From: Betaproteobacteria bacterium
GTDB lineage: Bacteria; Pseudomonadota; Gammaproteobacteria; Burkholderiales; Casimicrobiaceae
DNA: 64,000 nucleotides
Assembly (NCBI GenBank): GCA_004293675.1
Contig: READ01000013.1
Location: 62,001-126,000 of the forward strand
Direction: 5' to 3'
A program made the position numbers and the translations under genes. Position 1 is the first letter of the stretch. Every line of letters starts with the position of its first letter. The notes under the pieces were generated by a model. The model made no database searches. It saw only the letters and a program-made list of their open reading frames with translations, and was not told the DNA's origin. Below are positions 1 to 8,891 of the stretch, piece by piece.

Positions 1-477
1 GCGGCGATGAATCCGTGCCCGGATGGCTACGCCGGCGCGAACATTCCGGCGCGGCCATGTCGCTGTACGCCGGATCAAATTTCGCGCTATCGGGGCCGCA
101 TTTCTCGGCCGCTGCTGGATCGAATCGATCTACAAGTGCAAGTCGCCGCGCAGTCGGCGCAAACACTCAGAACGCCCGTCGCGAGCGAATCGTCGGCAGT
201 CGTCCGCGCTCGAGTCATCGAAGCAAGTGAGCGACAACTTGCGCGGCAAGGCATGCCCAATGCTGATTTGACGAGTTCGGCGTTGGACGAGCATTGCGCG
301 CTGGATACGCCTACCGAGAACTTATTGCGCCAGGCGTCTGATCGAATGGGGCTGTCTGGGCGCGGCCAGCACCGGGTCTTGCGGGTTGCTCGAACCATTG
401 CCGACATTGCGGGTGCGGCGCGAATCTCAACGGCACACTTGGCTGAGGCTTTGGGCTATCGGCGCGTGGAGGCTTAG
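1..477 (+). CDS. comM: ComM/YifB-type Mg-chelatase-like AAA ATPase, C-terminal part (5' end outside window)
   Basis: The frame is open to the left edge and begins with the family motif AAMNPCPDG, so only the last 158 residues are present; the Walker A half lies upstream. The visible part includes the conserved SRPLLDRIDL stretch (sensor/arginine-finger region, with RISRPLLDRID typical of the family) and the C-terminal Mg_chelatase_C domain with SGRGQHRVLRVARTIAD. ComM is a hexameric helicase promoting branch migration during natural transformation in several proteobacteria; that role is known for the family, not shown here. It ends at a TAG 14 bp before a 122-bp palindromic repeat. Function as YifB-family protein is near certain; the competence role is inferred. 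Confidence 0.93.
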   Translation, partial: AAMNPCPDGYAGANIPARPCRCTPDQISRYRGRISRPLLDRIDLQVQVAAQSAQTLRTPVASESSAVVRARVIEASERQLARQGMPNADLTSSALDEHCALDTPTENLLRQASDRMGLSGRGQHRVLRVARTIADIAGAARISTAHLAEALGYRRVEA

Positions 478-491
478 CGCAACACTGGGTT

Positions 492-613
492 TATAGCAGT
501 TTCGCTAAACACCTAAATTTAATTTGGTTTACACGGTATTTGACGATTTGTCGAAAACGACTATTTTGGCGTTACGCGCCATTTTTATTAGGGCTTTAAG
601 CAAGTATTTTAGG
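492..613. repeat. 122-bp palindromic intergenic element, copy 1
   Basis: Member of an eight-copy family in this window. Left arm has CACC at 510-513, 11 A/T bases, then TGG; right arm has GCC, 11 bases, GGCT at 592-595. The 14 bases outside each arm end in TAAA (left) or begin TTAA (right), and a CCTA-like tetramer occurs at each outer edge (TATA at 492, TAGG at 610-613). It sits between the convergent ends of comM and engB. Confidence 0.75.
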
Positions 614-653
614 ATTCGTGTTCTTTACGGATGAACGTCTAAATCGCCGCTGT

Positions 654-770
654 CTTTGACGCAGATTTCCGCAGATTGAGTAACGATTCGCGCGGATTCA
701 TTGAGCAAATTCGGAAACGCTAGAAATCTGCGGTAATCCTCACTCAATCTGCGGAAATCTGCGTCAAAAA
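654..770. repeat. Inverted repeat of the 'ATCTGCGTCAAA' dispersed family, copy 1
   Basis: About 26 bases at 655-680 (TTTGACGCAGATTTCCGCAG and the next bases) recur inverted at 741-768 as ACTCAATCTGCGGAAATCTG then CGTCAAA. A third AATCTGCGG unit lies inside at 725-733. The arms can form a long hairpin at the convergent end of engB and might act as a terminator. Related copies are at about 44562-44667 and 52315-52400. Confidence 0.75.
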
Positions 771-806
771 AAGGTCTCGGTGTGATCGAGCCATATTGCC
801 CGGGCG

Positions 807-1559
807 CTACCCCGAGACATCTCCACGTGCGGTGTCTTCAGCTACTTCGGTCGGCGCAGCAGTGAGCCCCAACCAACCTTCAAGCACGGTCGCGCATTCC
901 TTCATGCCGAGCCCGGTGTGCGCGGAAAACAGCACGATCACATCGTTGGCGCGGGCTACGTTGGCGATCTGCGCGGCGAAGGCGTTTCGCGCTTTCATGC
1001 GCTCACTTTGCGTTAGCTTGTCGGTCTTGTTGAGCACCCAAAGCACGGGTGGGCGGTCGGCCGTTCCGGCGATTTGATTGAGCCAAGCCACGAACTGGAG
1101 ATCAAGCTCGGTCGGCGCAAGCCGAACGTCCATGAGCAATACAACGCCCGCCAAACATTCCCGCTCGCGGAAATACTGCTCGATCACACCGGTCCAAACG
1201 CGCTGTTTATCGCGCGGCGTGCGCGCAAAACCGTAACCCGGCAAGTCAACCAAGTAGCCGCCCGCCCGAAGCGAGAAGAAGTTCAGCTCTCGCGTTCGAC
1301 CGGGCATTTTGCTAGCGTAGGCCAAACGTGTCTGCCCGGCGAGCTTGTTGATACTGCTCGACTTTCCGGCGTTAGAACGACCGGCAAAGGCGATTTCCGC
1401 GCCGGAGATAGGCGGCAAACCGTCCATGTCAACGACCGACGTGACGAAGCGCGCCTCGGCAAAGGCCGGGACGCGGTCAATCTTGCCCGGGGGCGGTGGC
1501 GGTTTGCCGACCTTTGATGTCTTTTGCGAGGCGGGCCGCCGAACGCGGGGTGTATCCAT
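807..1559 (-). CDS. engB: Ribosome biogenesis GTPase EngB (YihA/YsxC)
   Basis: 250 residues. The TRAFAC-class GTPase signature is complete: P-loop GRSNAGKS at residues 60-67, switch II DLPGYG, base-recognition NKTDK, and FSA near the C-terminus. EngB GTPases assist late assembly of the large ribosomal subunit in the cytoplasm. The protein carries an extra N-terminal tail of about 30 residues rich in Pro and Lys, and a longer C-terminal tail than the roughly 200-residue E. coli protein, which suggests the start could be further downstream, although betaproteobacterial homologues are often extended. It is divergent from the cytochrome c4 gene, the usual engB neighbour in Betaproteobacteria. Confidence 0.95.
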   Translation of the reverse strand: MDTPRVRRPASQKTSKVGKPPPPPGKIDRVPAFAEARFVTSVVDMDGLPPISGAEIAFAGRSNAGKSSSINKLAGQTRLAYASKMPGRTRELNFFSLRAGGYLVDLPGYGFARTPRDKQRVWTGVIEQYFRERECLAGVVLLMDVRLAPTELDLQFVAWLNQIAGTADRPPVLWVLNKTDKLTQSERMKARNAFAAQIANVARANDVIVLFSAHTGLGMKECATVLEGWLGLTAAPTEVAEDTARGDVSG

Positions 1560-1698
1560 AAATTGTGGCCTCTGACGACGACACCTGAAAGATATAATTT
1601 TAAGTTGTCAACGGCTCAATCGGCGCGGGTTGCGTAAATTGAGTGCTCTTCTGTTTCAAACCGTTTGTTGCCCGTATGTACGGGTTCGGACTCAGGCC

Positions 1699-2352
1699 AT
1701 GATTTTGTCTCGACTACTCGCCCTCACCGCCACCGTTTTGTTCGCCGCCGTTGCCGTTCCAGCCGCTGCGCAAGCCGACAAAAGCCCCGATTACACCAAG
1801 GGCCAAGCGCTCGCAGGCTCCTGTGCAGGCTGCCACGGTGTGGATGGCAATTCAACGGTGCCGACGCAGCCCAACCTGGCCGGGCTCAGCTGGCAGTACA
1901 CGGCGCGTCAACTGGCACATTTCAAATCGGGTCAGCGCGACAACGCGATCATGAAGGGCTTCGCTGCCAATTTAAGCGATACCGACATGAAAGCGCTCGG
2001 CGTTTACTACGCTGCACAAAAAGCGCGCACGGTGGGCGCTAAAGATGTCGCACTGGCTAAGACCGCGGAAAAACTCTACCGTGCAGGCGACGCCGCGCGC
2101 GCTATTCCAGCCTGCTCCGGTTGCCACAGCCCAACGGGCGCGGGCATTCCAGCGCAGTATCCACGCATCGGCGGCCAACACGCTGAATATTTGGCGCAAG
2201 AGCTTAGCGATTACAAAGGCGGCAAGCGCGGCGGGGCCACCAAAGCCGATAGCAACGCCAGCGGCAAAATCATGGTCGCCATCGCGAGCAAATTGACCGA
2301 CAGCGAAATCAAAGCGCTCGCCGAATACGCGGCGGGTTTGAAGCCCAACTAA
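1699..2352 (+). CDS. Cytochrome c4, diheme c-type cytochrome
   Basis: 217 residues from the ATG at 1699, chosen because it directly begins a Sec signal peptide (MILSRLLALTATVLFAA, cleavage after AQA near residue 26); a TTG at 1630 would add an unlikely hydrophilic leader. Two class I cytochrome domains each have a CXXCH heme site: CAGCH at residues 42-46 and CSGCH near residue 140. Cytochrome c4 shuttles electrons between the bc1 complex and terminal oxidases in the periplasm. Its position opposite engB matches the conserved betaproteobacterial arrangement. Confidence 0.93.
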   Translation: MILSRLLALTATVLFAAVAVPAAAQADKSPDYTKGQALAGSCAGCHGVDGNSTVPTQPNLAGLSWQYTARQLAHFKSGQRDNAIMKGFAANLSDTDMKALGVYYAAQKARTVGAKDVALAKTAEKLYRAGDAARAIPACSGCHSPTGAGIPAQYPRIGGQHAEYLAQELSDYKGGKRGGATKADSNASGKIMVAIASKLTDSEIKALAEYAAGLKPN

Positions 2353-2363
2353 TTCGAGTCACA

Positions 2364-3236
2364 ATGAACTCAGAAACAAGCCCAGACGACGTGAAAGTCT
2401 CTGGGCTTTTTTTCTATCCCGTCAAAAGTTGTGGCGGAATTTCTATCGCCAAAGCGACGCTAGAAACGACGGGCTTGGCCCACGATCGTGAATGGATGCT
2501 CGTCGACACGCGGCACAACCCAGCGCGTTTTCTGACTCAGCGCGAACATCCGGAACTGGCGACGGTGGGGCTGACGCTACATCTAGCGACCGGCGAATTG
2601 ACGCTATCGCGCGCGGGCGCTGCGCCGCTCACCGTGGCGCGTCCGACGGATCGCAGCAAGCTTTTGCGGGTTAAGGTGTGGAGCGCGGAGGTATTCGGCA
2701 TCGATGCCGGGGACGCCGCCGCGCAATGGTTCGCAGCGCTCTTAGGAGGCAGCGCAGCGCAGGTTCGATTGGTCTACTTTCACCGTGAATATCCGCGCTT
2801 CTGCAACACCAAATACGCGGGCGATGTCGGCGCAACAACTTACTTCGCCGACGGCTATCCGGTGCTTGTTACCAATCAAGCCTCGCTCGATGATTTGAAC
2901 CGTCGCGCCAACCGAAGCGCCGAGCGTGCGCTGCCAATGAATCGTTTTCGACCCAACGTTGTCCTCAGTGGGCTGCCCGCGTGGGACGAAGATCACATCG
3001 ACACACTGACCGTTGGCAGCTCTCTGCTCAAGCTTGTAAAGCCCTGTGTGCGCTGCGAAATCACCACGACCGATCAAGCAACCGGATCGCGACTATCCGA
3101 TGAACCGCTCAACACCCTCGCTAGATTTCGTAACAACCCCGATTTGGGCGGCGTGACGTTTGGGTGGAATGCGATTGTTTTGAACGCCGGTGAATTAGCC
3201 GTCAATCAACCCGCGTCGGTCGAATACCGCTTCTAG
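2364..3236 (+). CDS. MOSC domain protein, YcbX/mARC-like molybdenum enzyme
   Basis: 290 residues with an N-terminal MOSC_N beta-barrel (residues about 10-130, LFFYPVKSCGG start) and a C-terminal MOSC domain containing the conserved KPCVRC motif, whose cysteine is the expected molybdenum-cofactor ligand. Family members reduce N-hydroxylated compounds or transfer sulfur using Moco. E. coli YcbX carries an additional C-terminal 2Fe-2S ferredoxin domain; this one lacks it, so electrons must come from a separate partner. It starts 11 bp after the cytochrome c4 stop codon and is probably co-transcribed with it. Confidence 0.85.
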   Translation: MNSETSPDDVKVSGLFFYPVKSCGGISIAKATLETTGLAHDREWMLVDTRHNPARFLTQREHPELATVGLTLHLATGELTLSRAGAAPLTVARPTDRSKLLRVKVWSAEVFGIDAGDAAAQWFAALLGGSAAQVRLVYFHREYPRFCNTKYAGDVGATTYFADGYPVLVTNQASLDDLNRRANRSAERALPMNRFRPNVVLSGLPAWDEDHIDTLTVGSSLLKLVKPCVRCEITTTDQATGSRLSDEPLNTLARFRNNPDLGGVTFGWNAIVLNAGELAVNQPASVEYRF

Positions 3237-3302
3237 CGAGTCTATCGATGGCCTCAAGCCGAAGCGCCGCCGCGTTGACCGCAGCGGCTTCCTCCGACGA
3301 CA

Positions 3303-5339
3303 CTATGGCTTAGCGCAGAACGCGACGTACTCAGGCGTCCAACGCAGATCGCGGGTCATGTAGTCGTACATACCGGCGTTACTAAGGTAGCGGTGATTGC
3401 CATCATCGTTGAAGTTCGGCGCGCCGCGAAATGCTCGATAGATCGGCTTTTCACCTGCGAAACAGCTAGCTGCGGCCAACGTTCCGACTGGCAGTGCGAT
3501 ATACGAATCCGTGCCTTCGTTACAAAACCAGGTGTTCGGCAGGCCGCTGCAAGCAGAACCCGAGCGCTCTCTGCCCGTGCCGGCAACGAGTTGCTTTTCG
3601 GAGTTGGATGCGGTGTAAAAATGGCTGCCGCGAGTACCATTTTTCGCCGCGCCGGGGATGAAATACCGTGTGAGCGATGAGGTCTGCGCCGACGGGAACG
3701 GGTCGGTCTTGAACCAGTAGCCGGTTCGATACCAAGTTGCATTGGACGGCGAAGCGTTGTCACGTGCGTTGTCAAGCGCTGACTTTTCAGTCTCGCGCGA
3801 GGTCATAAAGTAGAAATCGTACTCAGGGTTGTAGAACTCAACCATCGATGCCGTGGTGGCGTTGGTTGTCGGGATGATCGCACTGGGTTGAATATAGGGT
3901 GCAAGCTTGGTGAACACTAAATCCAAGCGCGAGTAACGATCGAGCCCGTTTCGATTTGAGCAACTCGCGCTGCCACCCTCTAGTGCGCCGCGAAGCGTGT
4001 AATAGCCCTTTGAGCTATCAAACGTGAACAAGCCAGAGCCACTGGAGCCCTCTTCGGTGGTGCCTTGATTCCAGCGCACGGAAATATAGCTATCGCGCAG
4101 GTAGGTGGGGCAAATTTGCGTGCCAGCGGTATCGCAGTAGGTTGGGCCACGAACGTTGCCTTGCATCGTGCCAGACGAGAACTTCTTCAGATCGCCCGCG
4201 GGATGATGAATGCCAACAACCGCGGTATTCGACGGACTGTTGATCGGGATGACCGTGGCGTCCCACGCTGCCAGCACGGCGCCGTTGGGTGGCGCTGAAT
4301 TCATACGAATGAGCGCCGTGTCCATTGTCTCGTCGCGATGCACAAGCGCCGCGCCGCCGCCGACCAATTGGTACGGCGGTGTAGCCAATGCGTCGCATGC
4401 GACGGCATCAAAAAACCAGTAAGTGTTAACCGTTGAAGCGGCAGCCTGCGTCGTCATGCAATGCGCGGCGGTGAAAACGTAGGGAACTCCTGTCGCGGGA
4501 CTGCTGTTGATCAGCGTGCCCGTGCAAACGTAGGCCTTGGAGCCGTCTATGAAGGAAATCTTGTTGGTCGCGCGCGCAATATCGAGTAAGGCTTGGCTTG
4601 GGTTGCCCACGCACGCCATATCGATGTTGCAATCCTCCGATGCACCGATATCGTCACTGTTCTTCTGGTTCAGAGACTTCCCGGCGAGCGTTAAATGCAT
4701 GAGCTCCTCCAGCACCAAGCTGAACGACGCGGGATCAAAGCCCTTGAGCACACGAAGCTCGATACTGGCCCGGTCGCCCTCAAGCGTGGGCGACCAAATA
4801 ACTTCGGCGCTGGACGCCACATCGCTTTTGAACACCTGCTCGCGCGCATTGCCCGCAAAACGAATTTCCGCACCGTTGGCGGGCCCCACGAATCGGTATG
4901 CCACACGGATGCCTTTGGCGTCACTGGCCGCGATGTCAACTTTAAACGCGCGCGCGCCGTCGGCTTGCGTTTGCCAAGGCACTACGGAAAGCGGCACGGT
5001 ACGAAGCGCAGACGGAATTTCACGCGCAAAACCAATCTGCAGCGGAATTCGCTTCGTGGCATCACTGGTCGCCGCGGCGCGTTTTCTCTGCGCGTTCATT
5101 GATGTCACCGACGCTGGGTTCACCGCGCTGGCCTCGATCAGCAGCGTTGCGGGCGCACTACTTATGAAACGCTCGACCACCAAGGCTTTCTTGGACTCCC
5201 ACACGCCTTGCGGGGCGCCGCGAAACTCCTCAGACACACTGACCGGCAAGCTCGATCGCGGCTCTATGCCCACGGCGGCGTGAACGCTACCCACGGCACT
5301 GGCTAACATCATCGCGGCGCTAAGAAATAACTGACGCAT
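3303..5339 (-). CDS. Secreted trypsin-like serine protease with C-terminal DUF5648-type domain
   Basis: 678 residues from the ATG at 5339, which follows a good ribosome site (AAGGTGATCC) and begins a signal peptide (MRQLFLSAAMMLASAVGSVHA). After a roughly 250-residue pro-region a chymotrypsin-fold protease domain shows the triad: FTAAHC (His), DTALIR (Asp) and EGSSGSGLF (Ser). The arrangement resembles lysyl endopeptidase-like bacterial proteases. The last about 150 residues (VEFYNPEYDFYFMTSRETEK onward) match the DUF5648 type of Phe/Tyr-rich repeats found at the ends of secreted betaproteobacterial proteins. Substrate is unknown. It is downstream of, and co-directional with, the rhamnose operon, but separated by 80 bp with its own leader. 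Confidence 0.85.
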   Translation of the reverse strand: MRQLFLSAAMMLASAVGSVHAAVGIEPRSSLPVSVSEEFRGAPQGVWESKKALVVERFISSAPATLLIEASAVNPASVTSMNAQRKRAAATSDATKRIPLQIGFAREIPSALRTVPLSVVPWQTQADGARAFKVDIAASDAKGIRVAYRFVGPANGAEIRFAGNAREQVFKSDVASSAEVIWSPTLEGDRASIELRVLKGFDPASFSLVLEELMHLTLAGKSLNQKNSDDIGASEDCNIDMACVGNPSQALLDIARATNKISFIDGSKAYVCTGTLINSSPATGVPYVFTAAHCMTTQAAASTVNTYWFFDAVACDALATPPYQLVGGGAALVHRDETMDTALIRMNSAPPNGAVLAAWDATVIPINSPSNTAVVGIHHPAGDLKKFSSGTMQGNVRGPTYCDTAGTQICPTYLRDSYISVRWNQGTTEEGSSGSGLFTFDSSKGYYTLRGALEGGSASCSNRNGLDRYSRLDLVFTKLAPYIQPSAIIPTTNATTASMVEFYNPEYDFYFMTSRETEKSALDNARDNASPSNATWYRTGYWFKTDPFPSAQTSSLTRYFIPGAAKNGTRGSHFYTASNSEKQLVAGTGRERSGSACSGLPNTWFCNEGTDSYIALPVGTLAAASCFAGEKPIYRAFRGAPNFNDDGNHRYLSNAGMYDYMTRDLRWTPEYVAFCAKP

Positions 5340-5419
5340 AGGATCACCTTTTTGAGAGGTTTGTGAAAACGGCAAGCCCACATCGAGGGCGAAGAAAATA
5401 GTAACGCTCGGGGCTAACT

Positions 5420-6301
5420 TTACGCTGACGTGCCACGTTCGGCAAGGCAGCGATCCAATCCGGAAATCCAGTTGGGTGGCTGCCACGCAAACGCTTCGGC
5501 AAATCGTGCGCTATTGAGCGCACTCATAGCCGGGCGCTTTGCGGGGGTCGGGAAATCGCGGGTGGCAATCGCTGTGACCGCTGGCGGTTGCTTGAGTTTC
5601 GCGCGTGCCACGATTTCGCTGGCGAAGGCGTGCCAATTGGTCACTCCGGCAGCGCTCAAGTGATAGAGCCCGCGTTGCTGCTTGTGCTTTTCGCTATTTG
5701 CTGCAACTAACGTCGCGACCGCATCGGCGAGCTCACCAGTGAAATTCGGAATGCCCTGTTGGTCGGCTACCACTCGAAGCTCGGGGCGCTCGGAGCCGAG
5801 CCGCAACATCGTTTTGTAAAAATTCGCGCCGTCGTTGGAATAGACCCAACTTAACCGCAGCACAACAGCAGAAGGATCGGCTTCGAACACCGCTGTTTCA
5901 CCGGCCAGTTTTGAAGCGCCGTAAACACCCAGCGGTGCACACGTATCGGTCTCAACGTAGGGCCGCTCAGAGGTGCCATCAAACACGTAATCGGTGGAAA
6001 AGTGCACCATGCGTGCGTTGACCGAGCGAGCGGCCTCGGCAATGAAACCCGCACCAGCTGCGTTGATGGCGAAAGCGGCGTCTGCATCCGATTCGGCGCG
6101 ATCAACGGCTGTGTAGGCCGCGCAGTTGAGCACAACATCGGGGCGAATCTCGTTCGCGATTCGTTGACAGTCGCTGCGCGAAGAAATATCGAGCTCAGCT
6201 CGGCTCAGACGCACAACAGTGTGCCCCGAATTGGCGCGAGAAAACCTGCGATCCAAGGCTAAGGCGAGCTGCCCGCTACCGCCTGTGATGAGTAATTTCA
6301 T
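5420..6301 (-). CDS. rmlD: dTDP-4-dehydrorhamnose reductase
   Basis: 293 residues, a short-chain dehydrogenase fold: NAD(P)-binding GGSGQLA at the N-terminus, catalytic YxxxK in YGASKLAGE, and the DYVFDG motif of the RmlD family. It performs the last step of dTDP-L-rhamnose synthesis, reduction of the 4-keto sugar. Its ATG overlaps the rmlC stop by four bases (ATGA), so translation is coupled. It is the last gene of rmlBACD. Confidence 0.96.
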   Translation of the reverse strand: MKLLITGGSGQLALALDRRFSRANSGHTVVRLSRAELDISSRSDCQRIANEIRPDVVLNCAAYTAVDRAESDADAAFAINAAGAGFIAEAARSVNARMVHFSTDYVFDGTSERPYVETDTCAPLGVYGASKLAGETAVFEADPSAVVLRLSWVYSNDGANFYKTMLRLGSERPELRVVADQQGIPNFTGELADAVATLVAANSEKHKQQRGLYHLSAAGVTNWHAFASEIVARAKLKQPPAVTAIATRDFPTPAKRPAMSALNSARFAEAFAWQPPNWISGLDRCLAERGTSA

Positions 6302-6843
6302 GCGTAGGTATCAGCGTCAGACAACGTTTTTCCCACCGCATCTTTAGCGCTGACATTGGGCGAAGCGAGCGGCCATTCGATGCCGATAGTGGGATCGTTC
6401 CAAGCCAATGTTCGCTCGAATTGCGGCGCGTAATAGTCGGTTGCCTTGTAGAGAAATGTAGCGCTTTCGCTCAGCACTACGAATCCATGCGCAAATCCCG
6501 GGGGCACCCAAAACATTCGCTGATTTTCGGCGCTCAAATTCACGCCCACCCATTGGCCAAAACTCTTTGAACTGCGCCGCAAGTCGACCGCAACGTCGAA
6601 CACTTCGCCGTGAATCACACGCACCAATTTACCCTGCGCTTGCTCCGTCTGATAGTGCAAACCGCGGAGCACGCCGTGGTGAGATGTACTTTGATTGTCC
6701 TGCACGAATCGAACGGATGAATCCACTAATTCGGCGAATCGCTTTTCGTTAAAACTCTCGTAGAACTCGCCGCGACCATCTTTGAACACGCGCGGTTCGA
6801 TGATCGCGCAATCGGCGATGGCGGTACGAATCACTTTCATCAA
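6298..6843 (-). CDS. rmlC: dTDP-4-dehydrorhamnose 3,5-epimerase
   Basis: 181 residues, the usual RmlC length. The cupin core is recognisable from GVLRGLHYQ with the active-site His, [11 protein letters not shown], and the FAHGF motif. It epimerises C3 and C5 of dTDP-4-keto-6-deoxyglucose. Four-base overlaps join it to rmlA upstream and rmlD downstream. Nothing unusual is seen. Confidence 0.97.
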   Translation of the reverse strand: MMKVIRTAIADCAIIEPRVFKDGRGEFYESFNEKRFAELVDSSVRFVQDNQSTSHHGVLRGLHYQTEQAQGKLVRVIHGEVFDVAVDLRRSSKSFGQWVGVNLSAENQRMFWVPPGFAHGFVVLSESATFLYKATDYYAPQFERTLAWNDPTIGIEWPLASPNVSAKDAVGKTLSDADTYA

Positions 6844-7733
6844 AACACCTGTTCTTTGAGCACATCCATCAGGTATTGGCCATAGCCGCTTTTGGCCAAA
6901 GGCTTAGCGAGTCGCTCGAGTTGCGCGGCGTCGACAAAGCCTTGCCGATACGCAATTTCTTCAGGGCAACACACTTTGAGTCCCTGGCGACGCTCAATCG
7001 TCTGCACGAAATGCGACGCTTCCAACAACGAATCATGGGTGCCGGTGTCGAGCCATGCCATACCTCGCCCCATGATCTCGACACCTAACCGATGTTGCTC
7101 CAGATAGATGCGATTGAGATCAGTGATTTCGAGTTCGCCGCGTGCCGATGGCTTCAAGTGCGCTGCGTAATCGAGCACTGAGTTGTCGTAGAAATACAAG
7201 CCGGTTACGGCGTAGCGCGAGCGCGGCGCCTTAGGTTTTTCTTCAAGACTGATCGCGTTTCCAACCGCATCAAACTCGACCACACCGTAGCGCTCAGGAT
7301 CGCTTACGGGATAGGCAAACACTGTTGCGCCATCGCGGCGCTCGTTGGCTCGCTCCAAGAGTGGCTGCAAATCGTGACCGTAAAAAACGTTGTCGCCCAA
7401 CACCAGCGCGGCATGATCGTCGCGGATGAAGTCGCGCCCCAAAATGAAGGCTTGCGCCAAGCCGTCAGGCGAAGGCTGCACGACGTATTCGAATTTCATA
7501 CCCCACTTTTCGCCATCGCCCAACAGATCACGAAAGCGCGGCGTGTCTTGCGGTGTTGAGATGATGAGAATTTCCGTGAGCCCCGCCAACATCAATGCCG
7601 ATAGCGGGTAATAGATCATCGGCTTGTCATAAATCGGCAACAATTGTTTCGATACCGCTTGCGTGACCGGATGCAATCGAGTGCCTGAGCCGCCCGCTAG
7701 GATGATGCCTCTTCGTTTGATCGCGTCGCTCAT
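6840..7733 (-). CDS. rmlA: Glucose-1-phosphate thymidylyltransferase
   Basis: 297 residues from the ATG at 7733, which forms an ATGA overlap with the rmlB stop; an upstream start in the same frame would lie inside rmlB and is less likely. The nucleotidyltransferase signature [11 protein letters not shown], the sugar-phosphate binding [11 protein letters not shown] and LGDNVFYG are intact. It makes dTDP-glucose, the committed and normally feedback-inhibited step of rhamnose supply for LPS O-antigen or exopolysaccharide. Confidence 0.97.
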   Translation of the reverse strand: MSDAIKRRGIILAGGSGTRLHPVTQAVSKQLLPIYDKPMIYYPLSALMLAGLTEILIISTPQDTPRFRDLLGDGEKWGMKFEYVVQPSPDGLAQAFILGRDFIRDDHAALVLGDNVFYGHDLQPLLERANERRDGATVFAYPVSDPERYGVVEFDAVGNAISLEEKPKAPRSRYAVTGLYFYDNSVLDYAAHLKPSARGELEITDLNRIYLEQHRLGVEIMGRGMAWLDTGTHDSLLEASHFVQTIERRQGLKVCCPEEIAYRQGFVDAAQLERLAKPLAKSGYGQYLMDVLKEQVF

Positions 7734-8785
7734 GCGCGAGCTCCGTAATTTCGCTCCATCCATGTTTTATAGTCGCCCGACTGCACGTCTTTGACCCACG
7801 CATCGTTGTCTAAGTACCAGCGCACGGTCTTTTCGAGCCCGGTCGTAAAACTCTCGCTCGGACGCCAGCCCAATTCGCGCTCAATCTTTGAAAAATCAAT
7901 CGCATAGCGCCGGTCATGACCCGGTCGGTCTGTGACGTAGGTGATTTGTTTGGTGTAGTCGGCGCCGGGACGAAACTTTGCAAGCGCAGCGCAAATGGTG
8001 TGCACCACATCCAGGTTTGCGCGCTCCGCATCGCCGCCGATCAAATACATCTCGCCCGCGCGGCCCGATTCGAGCACCCGACGAATGGCGCTGCAATGAT
8101 CGCTCACGTAGAGCCAGTCGCGAATTTGCTGACCGTCGCCGTAGATCGGCAGCGCTTTACCCGCGATGGCGTTGACAATCATCAAAGGAATGAGTTTTTC
8201 CGGGAACTGGCGCGGACCGTAATTATTTGAACAATTGGTCACCATCACCGGCATGCCGTAGGTATGAAAGTAAGCGCGCGCCAGATGATCCGAGCCTGCT
8301 TTTGAAGCGCTGTACGGCGAATTGGGTTGGTACTGTGAAAGCTCGTGAAACTTCGGATCCGTCGGGCCGAGCGAGCCGAACACTTCGTCAGTCGATACAT
8401 GCACAAAGCGAAATGATGTGGCAGCCTCGGGCGACATACTTTTCCAATGCGCGCGCGCCGATTCGAGAAGCGTGGCGGTACCCAACATATTGGTGCGCAC
8501 GAAATCCATTGGCCCGTGAATCGAGCGATCCACGTGCGATTCAGCGGCAAAGTGCACGATCGCGCGCGGCTGATACTTGGCAATGATCGCGTCAATCGCC
8601 GCACGATCCGTAATGTCGGCACGCTCAAACGCGTAACGCGAGTCTGCAGCGACCGAGGCAAGCGTTGCTGGATTGGCCGCATAGGTGAGCGCGTCCACGT
8701 TGACGACCGATTCACTACTTTGCGCCAACCAATCAAGAACAAAATTGCTGCCGATGAAGCCGCAGCCGCCAGTGACCAAAATCAT
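7730..8785 (-). CDS. rmlB: dTDP-glucose 4,6-dehydratase
   Basis: 351 residues, an extended short-chain dehydrogenase: [10 protein letters not shown] for NAD binding, the STDEVFG motif, and catalytic YSASKAGSD. First gene of the rmlBACD operon, preceded by a 106-bp divergent gap to waaA that should hold the promoters of both. The order B-A-C-D with all junctions overlapping argues for one polycistronic, translationally coupled mRNA. Confidence 0.97.
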   Translation of the reverse strand: MILVTGGCGFIGSNFVLDWLAQSSESVVNVDALTYAANPATLASVAADSRYAFERADITDRAAIDAIIAKYQPRAIVHFAAESHVDRSIHGPMDFVRTNMLGTATLLESARAHWKSMSPEAATSFRFVHVSTDEVFGSLGPTDPKFHELSQYQPNSPYSASKAGSDHLARAYFHTYGMPVMVTNCSNNYGPRQFPEKLIPLMIVNAIAGKALPIYGDGQQIRDWLYVSDHCSAIRRVLESGRAGEMYLIGGDAERANLDVVHTICAALAKFRPGADYTKQITYVTDRPGHDRRYAIDFSKIERELGWRPSESFTTGLEKTVRWYLDNDAWVKDVQSGDYKTWMERNYGARA

Positions 8786-8891
8786 TGTGAAATTTCCTCT
8801 ACCTTGGAAAAAGCCGCATAACCTACCCGCTTGCCACGTGAGGTCTTATTGAGCGTCTTTGTAGATTTTAGGCGGGTCATAATGCCAACCT

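Noticed and set aside
4537-5283. 248-codon plus-strand frame opposite the protease pro-region
   Set aside because: No ribosome site or domain, and the minus-strand protease is well supported.
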